Part shown: positions 1-9,839 of the stretch, in pieces
Layout of the letters: the number at the start of each line of letters is the position of its first letter
Numbering within the stretch: the first letter of the stretch is position 1
Assembly: GCF_001422815.1 (NCBI RefSeq)
Contig: NZ_LMMP01000023.1
Coordinates: 111,208 to 175,207 of the forward strand
Direction of reading: 5' to 3'
DNA length: 64,000 nt
Source of the DNA: Methylobacterium sp. Leaf91
GTDB taxonomy: Bacteria > Pseudomonadota > Alphaproteobacteria > Rhizobiales > Beijerinckiaceae
Notes under the pieces: model-generated
The model's input: only the letters and a program-made list of their open reading frames with translations
What the model was told of the DNA's origin: nothing
Database searches by the model: none
Made by a program: the position numbers and the translations under genes

Positions 1-263
1 AAATTGTAGAACAGGACGTAGCCGATGCGGCCGCCGAGGACGACGCCGAGGGCGACCCAGACAATGAGGTCGTCGATGTCGTTGAGGCTCGGCCGCCGCA
101 CGACACCCCAGAACCGGTCCGCCGCCACCAGCCGGCGGGCATAGAACCAGCCGCCGACGAGGCCGGCAATGTAGGACAGGGCGTACCACTTGATCGTGAT
201 CGGGCCGATCGCCACCGCCACCGGATCGATGGCGGGAAAGGGCAGGGCGAGCAACGGCGGCAT
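1..263 (-). CDS. lgt: Prolipoprotein diacylglyceryl transferase, N-terminal part (runs off the window)
   Basis: Reading leftward from an ATG at 261-263 gives 87 residues up to the window edge. The start [20 protein letters not shown], the segment [13 protein letters not shown] and the end [12 protein letters not shown] match the N-terminal part of Lgt. Lgt is an inner-membrane enzyme that transfers diacylglycerol from phosphatidylglycerol to the lipobox cysteine of prolipoproteins, the first step of lipoprotein maturation. The [11 protein letters not shown] stretch is part of the conserved Lgt core. About two thirds of the protein lies outside the window. The apolipoprotein N-acyltransferase lnt, which acts later in the same pathway, is also in this window at 9.8-11.5 kb, but far away. 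Recognition is by family pattern. Confidence 0.88.
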   Translation of the reverse strand, partial: MPPLLALPFPAIDPVAVAIGPITIKWYALSYIAGLVGGWFYARRLVAADRFWGVVRRPSLNDIDDLIVWVALGVVLGGRIGYVLFYN

Positions 264-302
264 CGGCTGGCCTCCAGGAATGGGGCCGGCTGTGGACGTT
301 CC

Positions 303-341
303 GGGCCTCCCGCGTCAACCCTCGGTCGACGCGGGAGGCCC
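303..341 (-). terminator. Long perfect hairpin between the chemoreceptor gene and lgt
   Basis: Arms GGGCCTCCCGCGTC (303-316) and GACGCGGGAGGCCC (328-341) are perfectly complementary over 14 bp with an 11-base loop. It starts 9 bases past the chemoreceptor stop codon and lies 40 bases upstream of lgt, so it probably ends the chemoreceptor transcript. No U-tract follows on either strand, so it is not a classical intrinsic terminator. It could instead protect a 3' end or assist Rho. Confidence 0.6.
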
Positions 342-349
342 ATGATGGG

Positions 350-2500
350 TCAGGCGGCCCGCACCGTCGCGAGGAATTGACCGACTTCCGAACGCAGGCT
401 GTCGGACTGTGTCGACAGGTCTTCCGAGGCCACCAGGACCCGGCCGGCGGAGGTGCCGGCCTCGGCCGCCGAGCGGGCGACCTCCTCGATATCCGTGGTC
501 ATCGCGCCGGTCCCGGCAGAAGCCTGCCCCATGTTGCGGACGATCTCCTGGGTGGTGAGGCTCTGCTCCTCGACCGCCGCAGCGATGCTGCTGGTCACCA
601 TGCTCATGCTTTCGATCCGCGAGACGATGCCCTGGATCGCGCCCGATGCGCCGTTGGTCGCGCCCTGGATCGCCTCCACCTGCTGGTGGATCTCGGCCGT
701 GGCACGGGAGGTCTGCTCGGCGAGGCTCTTCACCTCGGCCGCCACGACGGCGAACCCGCGTCCGGCTTCGCCCGCACGCGCGGCTTCGATGGTCGCGTTG
801 AGGGCCAACAGGTTGGTCTGCGAAGCGATCTGCTGGACCATGCCGACCACGTCACCGATGCGCGTCGCGGCAACCGACAGCGTGCGCATGGTCTCCGCGG
901 TACGGCTCGCCTCCTCGACGGCGGAGCGCGACATATCGGCGGCCTGCTCGACCTGACGGCCGATCTCCTGGACCGTGGCGCCGAGTTCCTCGGCGGCCGC
1001 GGCCACCGCGTTGACGTTGCCGGCAGTCTGGTGGGCGGTAGCAGCGACAGAGGTCGAACGGCTGACCGTGCCGTCAACGGTCATGGTCATGCTGTTCGAC
1101 GCATCATGCAGGCTCGCCGAGGCGGACGACACGCCATCCACGATGCGGCCGACGGAGCGCTCGAAATTGTCGGCGAGTTCGTTGAGCAGGGCGCGGCGCT
1201 CGATCTCGGCGCGCATGCGGGAGGCCTCGGTGGTTTGAAGCTGCTGGGCAGCGTCTTCCAGAGAAATGTCGCGAATGGTGACGACGGCGCGGGCGATCTC
1301 GCCGATCTCGTCGGCACGACGGCTGCCGGGGACCTCGTCGAGGGTCTCGCGGCGGGCCAAGGCCTGGAGGGCACGGGCGAGGGCGCCGAGGGGCCGGACG
1401 ATGCTGCGGGCGAAGAGCAGGCCGAGAAGAGCCGTGGCGGCGAGAACCGCGAGAGCCGACATGAGCAGCGATTTCGTCAGGCTGTTCACGGAATGCAGCG
1501 CCTCGCTCTGGGCCTGCTCGGCGACGATCGTCCAGGGCGAACCCAGCATCGAGATCGAGGCGGTGGCGGCCAGGCGGGCTTTGTTGCCGCTGCCGTAGAC
1601 GAAGGGCTTGCCGGATTTCAGGCTCTCGGCGTCAAGCCCGGCCATCGTGACGGGCATGCCCGCCTTCACGGCAGAGTTCAGGGGTGGGTTACCACGCAGC
1701 AGCCCATCGGAACCGACTGCCATGACCTGTCCCGTATCGCCCAGGCCGTTCCGTTCGGACAGCGAAGCGTCGAAGAGGGCGGGCGTCACGCGCAGCACGA
1801 GGAAGCCGATCCGCGAGGCGGCCTGGCCGGTTCCCATGGCGACGTTGGCGCGACGGTAGATGCCACGTCCCAGGAAGGCGGAGGGACCGGAATCGGTGGG
1901 ATAGGCGGCGAAGTCCTGCGAGAGAACACTGTCGGGCTCGGCGGTCTTCAGGCGCTCGATCAGCTTGGCAAGACCGGATTTCTGCAGGTCCGGCTCCGAG
2001 AGGCTATGGGTGAAATCCGCGCCCTTCGTCGTGGTGTAGACAATGCGCCCCTCCTCATCGACGAAGAGAAGGTCGGCATAGCCGGGACGCTCCAGGAGTT
2101 TGCGGGCGACTTCCTGAACCTTGGCGTGGCGTCGGCCATACATCGTGCCCGTACCCTCGACGGCCATGCGTTCCTGCACGGTCGCCGGGCTGGTGAAGGC
2201 CTGAACGAGGCCGGCATAATCGGCCTTATTGGGATCGAGGGCTTCGACCAGATCGCCGACATTGCTGGAGACCTGATTATTGCCGGCGGTAGCGATCAGA
2301 TCGCCGCGGGCGCGGTCGGCGATCAGTTCCAGCCCGGTCTTACGAGCCGTAGCGGCGAATTCCAGTCGCTCTTGCACGGCGGATGTCAATCCGGACCTAG
2401 CCGAATACCAGCTCAGGCTGCCCATGAGGGCAGTACTGACCATTGCCAGACCGACGATCATCACGGGAAGGCGGACGTTGAGACTGCTGGCTATGGACAT
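350..2500 (-). CDS. Methyl-accepting chemotaxis protein with periplasmic sensor domain
   Basis: 716 residues. A first membrane segment lies at about residues 13-33 and a second at about 344-365, bracketing a periplasmic domain of roughly 310 residues of Cache-like size. A HAMP linker follows (about 366-418), then a cytoplasmic signalling domain whose hairpin tip is obvious around 556-600 ([20 protein letters not shown], followed by [11 protein letters not shown]). Such receptors sense a ligand outside the cell and control CheA kinase through CheW. No che genes are nearby, so this is an orphan receptor and its ligand cannot be read from sequence. I see no C-terminal CheR/CheB-binding pentapeptide; the protein ends FLATVRAA. 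The ATG at 2498-2500 has only a distant GGGG upstream, so the start is moderately certain. Confidence 0.9.
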   Translation of the reverse strand: MSIASSLNVRLPVMIVGLAMVSTALMGSLSWYSARSGLTSAVQERLEFAATARKTGLELIADRARGDLIATAGNNQVSSNVGDLVEALDPNKADYAGLVQAFTSPATVQERMAVEGTGTMYGRRHAKVQEVARKLLERPGYADLLFVDEEGRIVYTTTKGADFTHSLSEPDLQKSGLAKLIERLKTAEPDSVLSQDFAAYPTDSGPSAFLGRGIYRRANVAMGTGQAASRIGFLVLRVTPALFDASLSERNGLGDTGQVMAVGSDGLLRGNPPLNSAVKAGMPVTMAGLDAESLKSGKPFVYGSGNKARLAATASISMLGSPWTIVAEQAQSEALHSVNSLTKSLLMSALAVLAATALLGLLFARSIVRPLGALARALQALARRETLDEVPGSRRADEIGEIARAVVTIRDISLEDAAQQLQTTEASRMRAEIERRALLNELADNFERSVGRIVDGVSSASASLHDASNSMTMTVDGTVSRSTSVAATAHQTAGNVNAVAAAAEELGATVQEIGRQVEQAADMSRSAVEEASRTAETMRTLSVAATRIGDVVGMVQQIASQTNLLALNATIEAARAGEAGRGFAVVAAEVKSLAEQTSRATAEIHQQVEAIQGATNGASGAIQGIVSRIESMSMVTSSIAAAVEEQSLTTQEIVRNMGQASAGTGAMTTDIEEVARSAAEAGTSAGRVLVASEDLSTQSDSLRSEVGQFLATVRAA

Positions 2501-2745
2501 AAGGAAGTAGGCCCCTGGGAAAACTAGGGCGCAAATTATCCTATGACAAATTTAGAAAGTGTTCCTTAGAGTGGGGACTGCGTAATTTTCACGGCCGAGG
2601 AATGCTGTTTCGGCATGCCCTTGGCTTACGTGGAAGGACGCCAAGGCAAACATCAAAAAAATGTTTCATCCGAGGCCTCGACGCCTTTCCCTCATTGAAG
2701 CGTGCCCGCGCGACCGCGCTTCAACCGAAACTTGCAGCGCCTTCA

Positions 2746-4308
2746 TTAGCCAGAAGTACGACCGGAAACTTCGAGCTCCGACCGGGCAATCTCTCCCGTT
2801 GCCAGGAACAGGCGGTAGGCGAGATTGTCCGTTTCATCCACATACGGGTATCCGAGATCGTCCAGGGCGGTATCGAAGCGCTGGCGCTCTTCTCGGGGAA
2901 CGCTGATTCCAGCGAGCACCCGGCCGTAATCGGCGCCGTGGTTACGATAGTGGAACAGGGTGATGTTGAACCCGTCCGCCAAACCGTCGAGGAACCGCAG
3001 GAGGGCACCCGGACGCTCCGGGAACTGGAAGCGGTAGATGCGCTCGTCGGTGAGTTCGGTCGAGCGACCGCCGACCATGTAGCGGATATGCACTTTGGCC
3101 ATCTCGTTGTCGCTGAGATCGACCACGCTGTAGCCGTCGGCCCTGAGGCCGGCGATGAGGTCACGCTTCTCCGGGATTCCGCCGGGCAAGTTGATGCCCA
3201 CGAAGATCTGCGCCTCGGCGGAGGACGCGTAGCGGTAGTTGAACTCGGTGATCGCACGCGGGCCGAGATGGCGGATGAAGGCGCGATAGGAACCCGCCTC
3301 TTCGGGGATCGTCACGCCGAGGAGCGCCTCGCGCTGTTCGCCGATCTCGGCACGCTCGGCGATGTGCCGCAGACGATCGAAGTTGAGGTTGGCCCCGGAG
3401 GAGATCGCCACCAGCGTCCCCGCCGAGCCGCCCTCTCGCGCCGCATAGACCTTGGCACCGGCCAGAGCCAGGGCGCCGGACGGCTCGGAGACGGCGCGGG
3501 TATCGTCGAAGATGTCCTTGACTGCCGCGCACATGGCGTCGGTATCGACGGTGATGACCCCGTCGAGATGCTCGCGGCAGAGACGGAAGGTTTCCTCGCC
3601 GGCCTGGCGCACGGCGACACCGTCGGCGAACAATCCCACGGTCGGCAGAACGACACGCTCATCGGCGGCCAGGGCCGCCGCCATGCAGGCGGCATCGTCC
3701 GGCTCGACACCGATGACCTTCGTCTCCGGCCGCAAGTACTTCACGAAAGTCGCGATGCCGGCGGCGAGACCGCCGCCGCCGACCGGCACGAAGATCGCCT
3801 CGATCGGCCCGGAATGCTGGGTCAGGATCTCCATGCCGATGGTGCCCTGTCCGGCGATCACATCGGGATCGTCGAACGGGTGAAGGAACGTGAGACCCTG
3901 CTCGCCTTCCAATTGGCGGGCATGGCCGAGCGCCTCGTCGAACGTATCGCCGAACAGCACGACCTCGGCTCCGCGCGCGCGGCAGGCATCGACCTTGATG
4001 GCGGGGGTCGTGCGCGGCATCACGATGACGGCGCGCACGGTGAGACGGGCCGCCGCCAGGGCGACGCCCTGCGCGTGGTTTCCGGCCGAAGCGCAGACGA
4101 CCCCGCGCGCCAGGACTTCGGAGGAGAGGCCGGACATCTTGTTGTAAGCACCGCGCAGCTTGAACGAGAAGACCGGCTGCAGATCCTCGCGCTTGAGCAG
4201 AATCGGGCGCCCCAGGCGCGCGGACATGCGCGGCATCGGATCGAGCGGACTCTCGATGGCGACGTCGTAGACGCGGGCGGTGAGGATCTTGCGGATATAG
4301 TCGGTCAA
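2746..4308 (-). CDS. ilvA: Threonine ammonia-lyase, biosynthetic (threonine dehydratase)
   Basis: 520 residues, the usual length of biosynthetic IlvA. It is a PLP enzyme that deaminates threonine to 2-oxobutanoate, the first committed step to isoleucine. The PLP lysine sits in FSFKLRGAYNKM (Lys50), SAGNHAQGVA is at 74-83 and the phosphate-binding glycine loop PVGGGGLAAG begins about residue 175. The C-terminal third has two ACT-like regulatory repeats (about 335-400 and 410-505), including FPERPGALLRFLDGLADG. This domain makes it the isoleucine-inhibited form rather than the short catabolic TdcB type. It is followed leftward by the chemoreceptor gene after a 245-bp gap and preceded by dgkA, 145 bp away, probably a separate unit. 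Confidence 0.95.
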   Translation of the reverse strand: MTDYIRKILTARVYDVAIESPLDPMPRMSARLGRPILLKREDLQPVFSFKLRGAYNKMSGLSSEVLARGVVCASAGNHAQGVALAAARLTVRAVIVMPRTTPAIKVDACRARGAEVVLFGDTFDEALGHARQLEGEQGLTFLHPFDDPDVIAGQGTIGMEILTQHSGPIEAIFVPVGGGGLAAGIATFVKYLRPETKVIGVEPDDAACMAAALAADERVVLPTVGLFADGVAVRQAGEETFRLCREHLDGVITVDTDAMCAAVKDIFDDTRAVSEPSGALALAGAKVYAAREGGSAGTLVAISSGANLNFDRLRHIAERAEIGEQREALLGVTIPEEAGSYRAFIRHLGPRAITEFNYRYASSAEAQIFVGINLPGGIPEKRDLIAGLRADGYSVVDLSDNEMAKVHIRYMVGGRSTELTDERIYRFQFPERPGALLRFLDGLADGFNITLFHYRNHGADYGRVLAGISVPREERQRFDTALDDLGYPYVDETDNLAYRLFLATGEIARSELEVSGRTSG

Positions 4309-4453
4309 GGAGACGCGTGCTCCGTCGGGGGTTCAGAATCGATGTCGGGTGTGCCTCGGGATACGCCCGAGGCGACAAAGAAGCGAGGGGCGATCCACCG
4401 GCCCGGTGGGACAAGGCGCCGCCCGTAGCGGAGATGGCAAACGAGGGTCGACT

Positions 4454-4801
4454 TTAAAAGAACCTGTCGACCAGGGCTGCCAGCCACACCAGGGCCGCCA
4501 CGGCCTGCGCCATAAAGGCCCCGGCGGAGGCGAGATCCTTCACCACGCCGATCCGCGCATGGTGGTCCGGGTGGAGGTGGTCGCAGAGTTTCTCGATCGC
4601 CGTGTTCAGGAATTCGGCCGCCAGCATGAGGAGCAGGCCGGCCAGGAGTGCCACGCGGATCCAGAGCGTTCCGCCGAGCAGCAGGGCCGCCGGAACGCCG
4701 ACCACCAACAGGACGAGCTCCAGGCGCAGGGCCCGTTCCGTCCGGGCGCCGAAGACGAGCCCGCGCCAGGAATTGAGGAAGGCGAAGTAGAGCGCGCGCA
4801 T
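4454..4801 (-). CDS. dgkA: Diacylglycerol kinase (DgkA type)
   Basis: 115 residues with three predicted membrane helices, as expected for the small trimeric prokaryotic DgkA. The family signature appears as AEFLNTAIEKLCDH (residues 62-74), followed by KDLASAGAF (89-97), matching the catalytic and nucleotide-binding regions of DgkA. It phosphorylates diacylglycerol to phosphatidic acid in the inner membrane, recycling lipid left by membrane-derived oligosaccharide or lipopolysaccharide modification. The start lies 4 bases after the stop of the upstream AbrB-type gene, so the two are very likely co-transcribed. An osmoregulated-glucan gene (opgD) is present at 37.3 kb, which is consistent with a need for diacylglycerol recycling but does not prove it. 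Confidence 0.92.
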   Translation of the reverse strand: MRALYFAFLNSWRGLVFGARTERALRLELVLLVVGVPAALLLGGTLWIRVALLAGLLLMLAAEFLNTAIEKLCDHLHPDHHARIGVVKDLASAGAFMAQAVAALVWLAALVDRFF

Positions 4802-4805
4802 GCTT

Positions 4806-5855
4806 TCAGCGATCCGCCGGAGCGCCGCGTGCGATCCACTTGGCCAGAAGCGGTCCGGTGATCAGGACGACGAACAGGCGCAGGGTCTGCACCGCCAGGA
4901 CGAAGGAGACGTCGGCCTTCGAGCCGACGGCGATGATCGCCACGGAATCGAGCCCACCGGGGCTCGTCGCGAGAAACGCCGTGAGGAAATCCACCGGAAG
5001 CAGGAAGGTCAAGCCGAAGGCCCAGCCGCCGCAAAGGGCGATGACCGCAAGGGTGGCGGTGAGGATGCCCGGCAGGGCGGCGACGGTCTCGCGCAACGTC
5101 TGCGCGGTGAAACGCAGGCCGACATACCAGCCGATGCAAGCATAGGCGAGATCGAGGAGCGGCTCCGGCAGGGTCATCGAGACGAGGCCCATGGCGTGGA
5201 GCACGGCACCCAGGATCATCGGCCCGACGAGGGCACTCGCCGGCAGGCGCAGAAAGCGGGCCAGCGCGGCGCCGATCCCGGCGACTGAGAGCGTCACCAG
5301 CACAGGGAGGATACTGGCCTCCTCCAGCGATGCGGCCTTTGCCGGAATCGATGTGTCGGTGAGGATGCGGGCGACCACCGAGGCCGACAGGACCACGGCA
5401 GCGACGCGGACATATTGCATGAAGGCGACGAGGCGCGGATCCGCGCCGTATTCTTCCGCCATGGCCGTCATGGCGGCGGCTCCGCCAGGGGACGAGCCCC
5501 AGGCGGCGGTACTACCCGGGAGGATTCGCAGGCGGGTCAGCGCCCAGCCGACAAGGGCGCCGGCCATGACGGTGACCAACACCACGGCGAGGATCAGCAG
5601 CCCGTCATCGAGAAGTGTCCCGACGATGTCGGCGGTCACGGATTTGGCGACGAGGCAGCCGATGATGGCCTGCGCCGCCTGGAAACCCGGTTTCGCCAAC
5701 GACAGGCTCGCACCGCCGACCCCGAAAGCGATGGCGACGAGCATCGGCCCCAGGAGGAGCGCCGCCGGGAACTGCGCGAGCGTGAGGCTGTAGGCGATGA
5801 CCGCCGAGGCGGCGACGAGCGCCGTCCAGAGGCCGAGGGAGCGCGGGCTGATCAC
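4806..5855 (-). CDS. AbrB-family membrane protein
   Basis: 349 residues, almost entirely hydrophobic, with about ten membrane segments in two similar halves. The repeat start LLLGPMLVAIAFGVGGASL is echoed later by ALVGPMILGAVLHAMGLVS. This duplicated architecture is that of the AbrB membrane family (pfam05145, sometimes misnamed 'putative ammonia monooxygenase'). It has no relation to the DNA-binding AbrB of Bacillus. The late motif FLATSPGGLDSVAIIAVGS is characteristic of the family. Function is not established; a transport or regulatory role is usually assumed. It directly precedes dgkA (4-bp gap) and follows oxyR by 30 bp on the same strand, so the three may share a transcript. Confidence 0.85.
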   Translation of the reverse strand: MISPRSLGLWTALVAASAVIAYSLTLAQFPAALLLGPMLVAIAFGVGGASLSLAKPGFQAAQAIIGCLVAKSVTADIVGTLLDDGLLILAVVLVTVMAGALVGWALTRLRILPGSTAAWGSSPGGAAAMTAMAEEYGADPRLVAFMQYVRVAAVVLSASVVARILTDTSIPAKAASLEEASILPVLVTLSVAGIGAALARFLRLPASALVGPMILGAVLHAMGLVSMTLPEPLLDLAYACIGWYVGLRFTAQTLRETVAALPGILTATLAVIALCGGWAFGLTFLLPVDFLTAFLATSPGGLDSVAIIAVGSKADVSFVLAVQTLRLFVVLITGPLLAKWIARGAPADR

Positions 5856-5885
5856 GGGAGACCATTCTTGGGAAGGCAGCCGGCG

Positions 5886-6845
5886 CTACACCGGTTCGGC
5901 GACGCTGTCACGACCCGCCGGGGCATCGTCGCGAAACGCCGTTGTCCCGGCGGGCGCGTGCGCCCTGAAGAAGCTCGCCAGATGCGCAAGGCCGCTGGCG
6001 CGCGGGTCGCTGGAGCGCCAGGCCAGAGCGATGGTCCGGCCCGGCCCGTCGAGATCGAAGCCGCGCGTCACGGTAAGGCCGCTGGCATCGGCCCCGGCCG
6101 GCACGGCGAGCGCGGGGAGCAGGGTGTAGCCGGCGCCGGCCGCCACCATCGAGCGCAGGGTTTCGAGCGAGGTGGCATGGCGGCCCGCCGCGGAGCCGGC
6201 CCCGCACGCTGCGACGGCCTGATCGCGAAGGCAATTACCCTCGTCGAGGAGAAGGAGGTCCGGCCCGGCAATGTCCGTCGCCCGCAACGCCCCGCCCTGG
6301 GCGAGGGCATGATCGGCGGGACAAGCGAGCAGGAACGGCTCGATGAAGAGCGGCGAGACGGTGAGACCGGACGTGGGGATCGGCAGGGAGATCAAGGCGG
6401 CGTCGACCCTGCCGTCGCGCAGCCCCTCCAGGATTTCGGCCGTCTTCGCCTCGCTCAATGCCAGGGACAGGATAGGAAATTCCTGCCGCAATGTTCTCAG
6501 CACGAGGGGAAACAGATACGGCCCCAGGGTCTGGATGGCGGCCAGGACCAGGCGTCCGGTAAGGGGCGCGCCGCGCCCTTCGCTCGCCAGAGCCAGCAGC
6601 CGCTGCGCCTCGGCCAGCACCGTGCGGGCCTGGCGGACGATGCTCTGACCCGCCGGAGTCAGCATCACCCGTCGGTTGCCGCGTTCGAAGAGAACGAGGC
6701 CCAAGGCCTCTTCGAGCTTGCGGACCTGCACGCTGAGTGTGGGCTGGCTCACATTGCAGCGTTCGGCCGCCCGTCCGAAGTGATTCTCCTCGGCAACGGC
6801 GACGGCATATTCCAGATCCCGGAGGGACAGACCAGATACATTCAT
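5886..6845 (-). CDS. oxyR: Hydrogen-peroxide sensing LysR-type regulator OxyR
   Basis: 319 residues with an N-terminal LysR helix-turn-helix (residues 6-65, [20 protein letters not shown] and [15 protein letters not shown]) and a substrate-binding-like domain. The peroxide-sensing pair is intact: [18 protein letters not shown] places Cys205 and Cys214 nine residues apart inside the CLRDQ motif, exactly as Cys199 and Cys208 in E. coli OxyR. The gene is divergent from a catalase across 148 bp, the arrangement in which OxyR usually activates the catalase gene. An ATAG-N7-CTAT element covers the oxyR start codon, suggesting autoregulation. The ATG at 6843-6845 is the natural start by alignment with the family. 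Confidence 0.94.
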   Translation of the reverse strand: MNVSGLSLRDLEYAVAVAEENHFGRAAERCNVSQPTLSVQVRKLEEALGLVLFERGNRRVMLTPAGQSIVRQARTVLAEAQRLLALASEGRGAPLTGRLVLAAIQTLGPYLFPLVLRTLRQEFPILSLALSEAKTAEILEGLRDGRVDAALISLPIPTSGLTVSPLFIEPFLLACPADHALAQGGALRATDIAGPDLLLLDEGNCLRDQAVAACGAGSAAGRHATSLETLRSMVAAGAGYTLLPALAVPAGADASGLTVTRGFDLDGPGRTIALAWRSSDPRASGLAHLASFFRAHAPAGTTAFRDDAPAGRDSVAEPV

Positions 6846-6858
6846 AGGCTCTGTCTAT
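6844..6858. promoter_or_regulatory. Candidate OxyR-binding element in the oxyR/catalase divergent region
   Basis: The sequence ATAG (6844-6847), seven bases, CTAT (6855-6858) matches the outer bases and spacing of one half of the OxyR consensus. The internal T and A positions are not conserved. The element overlaps the oxyR ATG and lies about 136 bp from the catalase start. A second half-site at the expected spacing is very poor. Confidence 0.5.
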
Positions 6859-6993
6859 CGCAGCCTTTGCGACGATGCATTAGCCAAACGATCGGGCACG
6901 GTTCATAAGGGTGTCTCAGAACGATTCCAGGATGGCGACGCGACACCGCACGCCCGATCCGGATCGTCCCGACATTCTAGGAGAGAGTTCCGC

Positions 6994-8583
6994 ATGAGCG
7001 ATCAACGCCCGATACTGACCACCCGCCAGGGCCATCCGGTCCGTGACAACCAGAGCACGCGCACGGTCGGCGAGCGGGGACCGGCGACCCTCGAGAACTA
7101 CCAGTTCATCGAGAAGATCACTCATTTCGACCGTGAGCGTATTCCCGAGCGTGTCGTCCATGCCCGCGGCGCCGGCGCCCATGGCTATTTCGAAGCCTAT
7201 GGCAAGATCGGCAACGAGCCGGCCTCCAAGTACACCCGCGCCCGCGTCCTGAACGAGACCGGCGTGAAGACGCCGATGTTCGTGCGCTTTTCCACTGTGG
7301 CCGGTGCCAAGGAGAGCCCGGAGACCGAGCGCGACCCGCGCGGCTTCGCGGTGAAGTTCAAGACCGTCGACGGCAACTGGGACCTCGTGGGCAACAACCT
7401 CAAGGTCTTCTTCATCCGCGATGCGATCAAGTTCCCCGACATGATCCACGCGTTCAAGCCGGACCCGGTGACGAACCGTCAGGAGGCGTGGCGCTTCTTC
7501 GACTTCGTGTCCCAGCACCCTGAAGCCATCCACATGGTGACTCACTTGAAGTCGCCCTGGGGCATTCCCGCCAACTATCGCGAGATGGAGGGCTCGGGCG
7601 TCAACACCTACAAGCTGGTCAACGACCAGGGCGAAGCCGTGCTCTGCAAGTTCCACTGGGAGCCCAAGCAGGGCGTCCGCAACCTGACTTCGGCCCAGGC
7701 GTCCGAAATCCAGGCCAAGGATGTCGGCCACGCCACGCGTGACCTCTACGACAACATCTCAAAGGGCAACTTCCCCGAGTGGGAATTCTGCGTGCAGATC
7801 ATGCCGGACGGCCCGAACGACCACCTGTCGTTCGATCCCCTCGACGACACCAAGCTGTGGCCGGTCGAGGACTTCCCGCTTCTGCCTGTGGGTCGCATGG
7901 TGCTCGACCGCGTGCCGGACAACTTCTTCGCGGAAGTCGAGCAGTCGGCCTTCGGTACCGGCGTGCTCGTGGACGGCATCGACTTCTCGGACGACAAGAT
8001 GCTCCAGGGCCGGACGCTATCCTATTCGGACACGCAGCGTTACCGCGTCGGCGCCAATTACCTGCAGCTGCCGATCAATGCGCCGCAGCCCGGCGTGAAG
8101 GTCTATTCGAACCAGCGTGACGGCCAGATGACCTACTCGGTCGACGGCACCGGTCCGAACCGGCACATCAACTACGAGCCTTCGACGCTGGCCGAGGGCC
8201 TGCGCGAGGCTCCGAAGCCCGCCAAGGACTATCACCAGCCGGTGCAGGGCCAGCTCGGCCGCTACCAGACCTCGCGCACCGAGGACGACTACACCCAGGC
8301 CGGCGTCCGCTACCGTTCGTTCCAGGATTGGGAGCGTGACGACCTGATCGCCAATCTCGTCGGCGACATGAAGCAGTGCCCGGAAGCCATCCAGCTGCGG
8401 ATGGTCTGGCACTTCTGGCATGCCGACGAGGATTACGGCCGTCGCGTTGCCGAAGGTGCCGGCATCGATCTGGAGAAGGCCAAGGCCCTGCCGCCGCTGC
8501 CGGGCCGCGCGGCTCCGGGCAAGCGCCTCCAGGCCGAGACCTACACGGATGGCAGCCAGGCGCATCGCGTCGCCGCCGAATAA
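6994..8583 (+). CDS. katA: Monofunctional heme catalase
   Basis: 529 residues, of the small-subunit catalase type. It dismutates hydrogen peroxide to water and oxygen in the cytoplasm. The distal histidine is in [19 protein letters not shown] (His57), the distal asparagine lies in [14 protein letters not shown] (134-135) and the heme-iron tyrosine in [17 protein letters not shown] (Tyr345, with Arg341 four residues before). The [20 protein letters not shown] block (98-117) is the family signature. The ATG is preceded by TAGGAGAGAG, a strong ribosome-binding site. It is divergent from oxyR and ends at a canonical intrinsic terminator, so it appears to be a monocistronic, peroxide-inducible gene. 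The symbol is by family; the strain's own naming is unknown. Confidence 0.95.
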   Translation: MSDQRPILTTRQGHPVRDNQSTRTVGERGPATLENYQFIEKITHFDRERIPERVVHARGAGAHGYFEAYGKIGNEPASKYTRARVLNETGVKTPMFVRFSTVAGAKESPETERDPRGFAVKFKTVDGNWDLVGNNLKVFFIRDAIKFPDMIHAFKPDPVTNRQEAWRFFDFVSQHPEAIHMVTHLKSPWGIPANYREMEGSGVNTYKLVNDQGEAVLCKFHWEPKQGVRNLTSAQASEIQAKDVGHATRDLYDNISKGNFPEWEFCVQIMPDGPNDHLSFDPLDDTKLWPVEDFPLLPVGRMVLDRVPDNFFAEVEQSAFGTGVLVDGIDFSDDKMLQGRTLSYSDTQRYRVGANYLQLPINAPQPGVKVYSNQRDGQMTYSVDGTGPNRHINYEPSTLAEGLREAPKPAKDYHQPVQGQLGRYQTSRTEDDYTQAGVRYRSFQDWERDDLIANLVGDMKQCPEAIQLRMVWHFWHADEDYGRRVAEGAGIDLEKAKALPPLPGRAAPGKRLQAETYTDGSQAHRVAAE

Positions 8584-8613
8584 GCTCCGGTAGTTCGGAC
8601 TGAACCATGACCT

Positions 8614-8645
8614 CCCCGCGATCCTCGTGATCGCGGGGATTTTTT
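8614..8645 (+). terminator. Intrinsic terminator after the catalase gene
   Basis: Perfect 10-bp stem CCCCGCGATC (8614-8623) with GATCGCGGGG (8629-8638), loop CTCGT, followed by A and six T. It lies 31 bases beyond the catalase stop and just before the convergent MFS gene. Confidence 0.93.
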
Positions 8646-8651
8646 ATGCGG

Positions 8652-9839
8652 TCATTCCGCGGCGGAAGCCGCGCCGACCTTCCGGTCTCGGCCCGCGCCG
8701 AGGGCGAAGATTCCGGACGCTAGGGCGATGGCACAGAACAGACCGGCCGAGACGCGCCAGCCCCCGAACAAGTCGTGCGCCAGGCCGAATCCCAGCGGGC
8801 CGAGGGCGGCGATGGAATAGCCCACCGCCTGGGACATCGCCGAGAGATCGGCCGCGCCGACCGCATCGCGGGCGCGCAGCACCACGATGGTGAGGGCGAG
8901 TCCGAACAAACCGCCGATTCCGAGACCGAGCCCGATGCCGAACGGGAGTACGAGTGCGACCGGTCCATCGACCAGCGCCAGGAAACTCGCCGCCGACAGG
9001 ATGAGAAGGGCGAACGCGATACCGCGCTGGTCCCGCAGCCGCGCGGCGAAAGCCGGCACGAGGAGGGCGCTCGGCGCCTGTCCGATGCTCATGATGGAGG
9101 TGACGAACCCGGCCTCCAGCGCCGACAGGCCACGGCTCTGCAGCACGACCGGGAGCCAGCCGAAGGTGATGTAGGCGAGGGAAGATTGCAGGCCCATGAA
9201 CCCGGTGACCTGCCAGGCCAGGGAATCGCGCCAGAGCGGGCGGCGGCGGGCGGGCGGCGGCCCCTTCTCGCGATGGGGCACGAAGACGATCCAGGCGATG
9301 GCCGCCGCCACGGCCGGCACGGCCCAGACCGCCATCGCCCGCGTCCAGCCTCCGAAGGCATCGGCCAGGGGCACCGCCGATCCGGCGCCCGTCGCCGCGC
9401 CGAGGCAGAGAACCATCGTGTAGAGTCCGGTCATCAAACCGGCCTGCCCGGAGAAGTCTCGCTTCACCAATCCGGGCAACAGGACGCCCGCAAGGCCGAT
9501 CCCGACGGCCGCGATACAGGCCCCGGCGAAAAGGGGAGGGAGCCCTCCGAGCCCGCGCAGGGCCGAGCCGAGGGCGATGACTAGGATCGCGACCAGCACA
9601 CCACGCTCCGCCCCCGTCCGCCGGACCATGACGGGGCCGAGCACGCAGGCGAGGCCGAGGCAGAGGACCGGCAGGGTCGTCAGGAACGCCGCCCCCGCGG
9701 CGGTCAGGCCAGTCTCGGCGCGGATGGCATCGAGTAGAGGACCGAGAGAGGTGAGGGCGGGGCGCATGTTGAACGCGACCAGCATCATCCCGAGCCCGAC
9801 GAGGACCGGGCGGGCGTTCCGCAATGTGGGGTCGGTCAC
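8652..9839 (-). CDS. Major facilitator transporter, CynX/NimT family
   Basis: 395 residues with twelve predicted membrane segments. The start region AFNMRPALTSLGPLLDAIRA is the hallmark of the CynX/NimT (cyanate or 2-nitroimidazole) branch of the major facilitator superfamily, and LGSALRGLGGLPPLFAG follows in the next helices. Members are proton-linked permeases or effluxers; the substrate cannot be assigned. It starts with GTG at 9837-9839, overlapping the lnt stop by four bases (GTGA), so it is the last gene of the long leftward array. No cyanase gene is nearby, which argues against a cyanate role. Confidence 0.85.
   Translation of the reverse strand: MTDPTLRNARPVLVGLGMMLVAFNMRPALTSLGPLLDAIRAETGLTAAGAAFLTTLPVLCLGLACVLGPVMVRRTGAERGVLVAILVIALGSALRGLGGLPPLFAGACIAAVGIGLAGVLLPGLVKRDFSGQAGLMTGLYTMVLCLGAATGAGSAVPLADAFGGWTRAMAVWAVPAVAAAIAWIVFVPHREKGPPPARRRPLWRDSLAWQVTGFMGLQSSLAYITFGWLPVVLQSRGLSALEAGFVTSIMSIGQAPSALLVPAFAARLRDQRGIAFALLILSAASFLALVDGPVALVLPFGIGLGLGIGGLFGLALTIVVLRARDAVGAADLSAMSQAVGYSIAALGPLGFGLAHDLFGGWRVSAGLFCAIALASGIFALGAGRDRKVGAASAAE

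Noticed and set aside
377..2527. 716-codon open frame on the plus strand
   Set aside because: Exact mirror of the chemoreceptor gene and composition-driven.
2602..4428. 608-codon open frame on the plus strand
   Set aside because: Antisense to ilvA; translation has no recognisable domain or start signals.
6866..6880. Second OxyR half-site next to the ATAG-N7-CTAT element
   Set aside because: At the required spacing the bases read TTTG...GCAT, too far from the consensus to claim.
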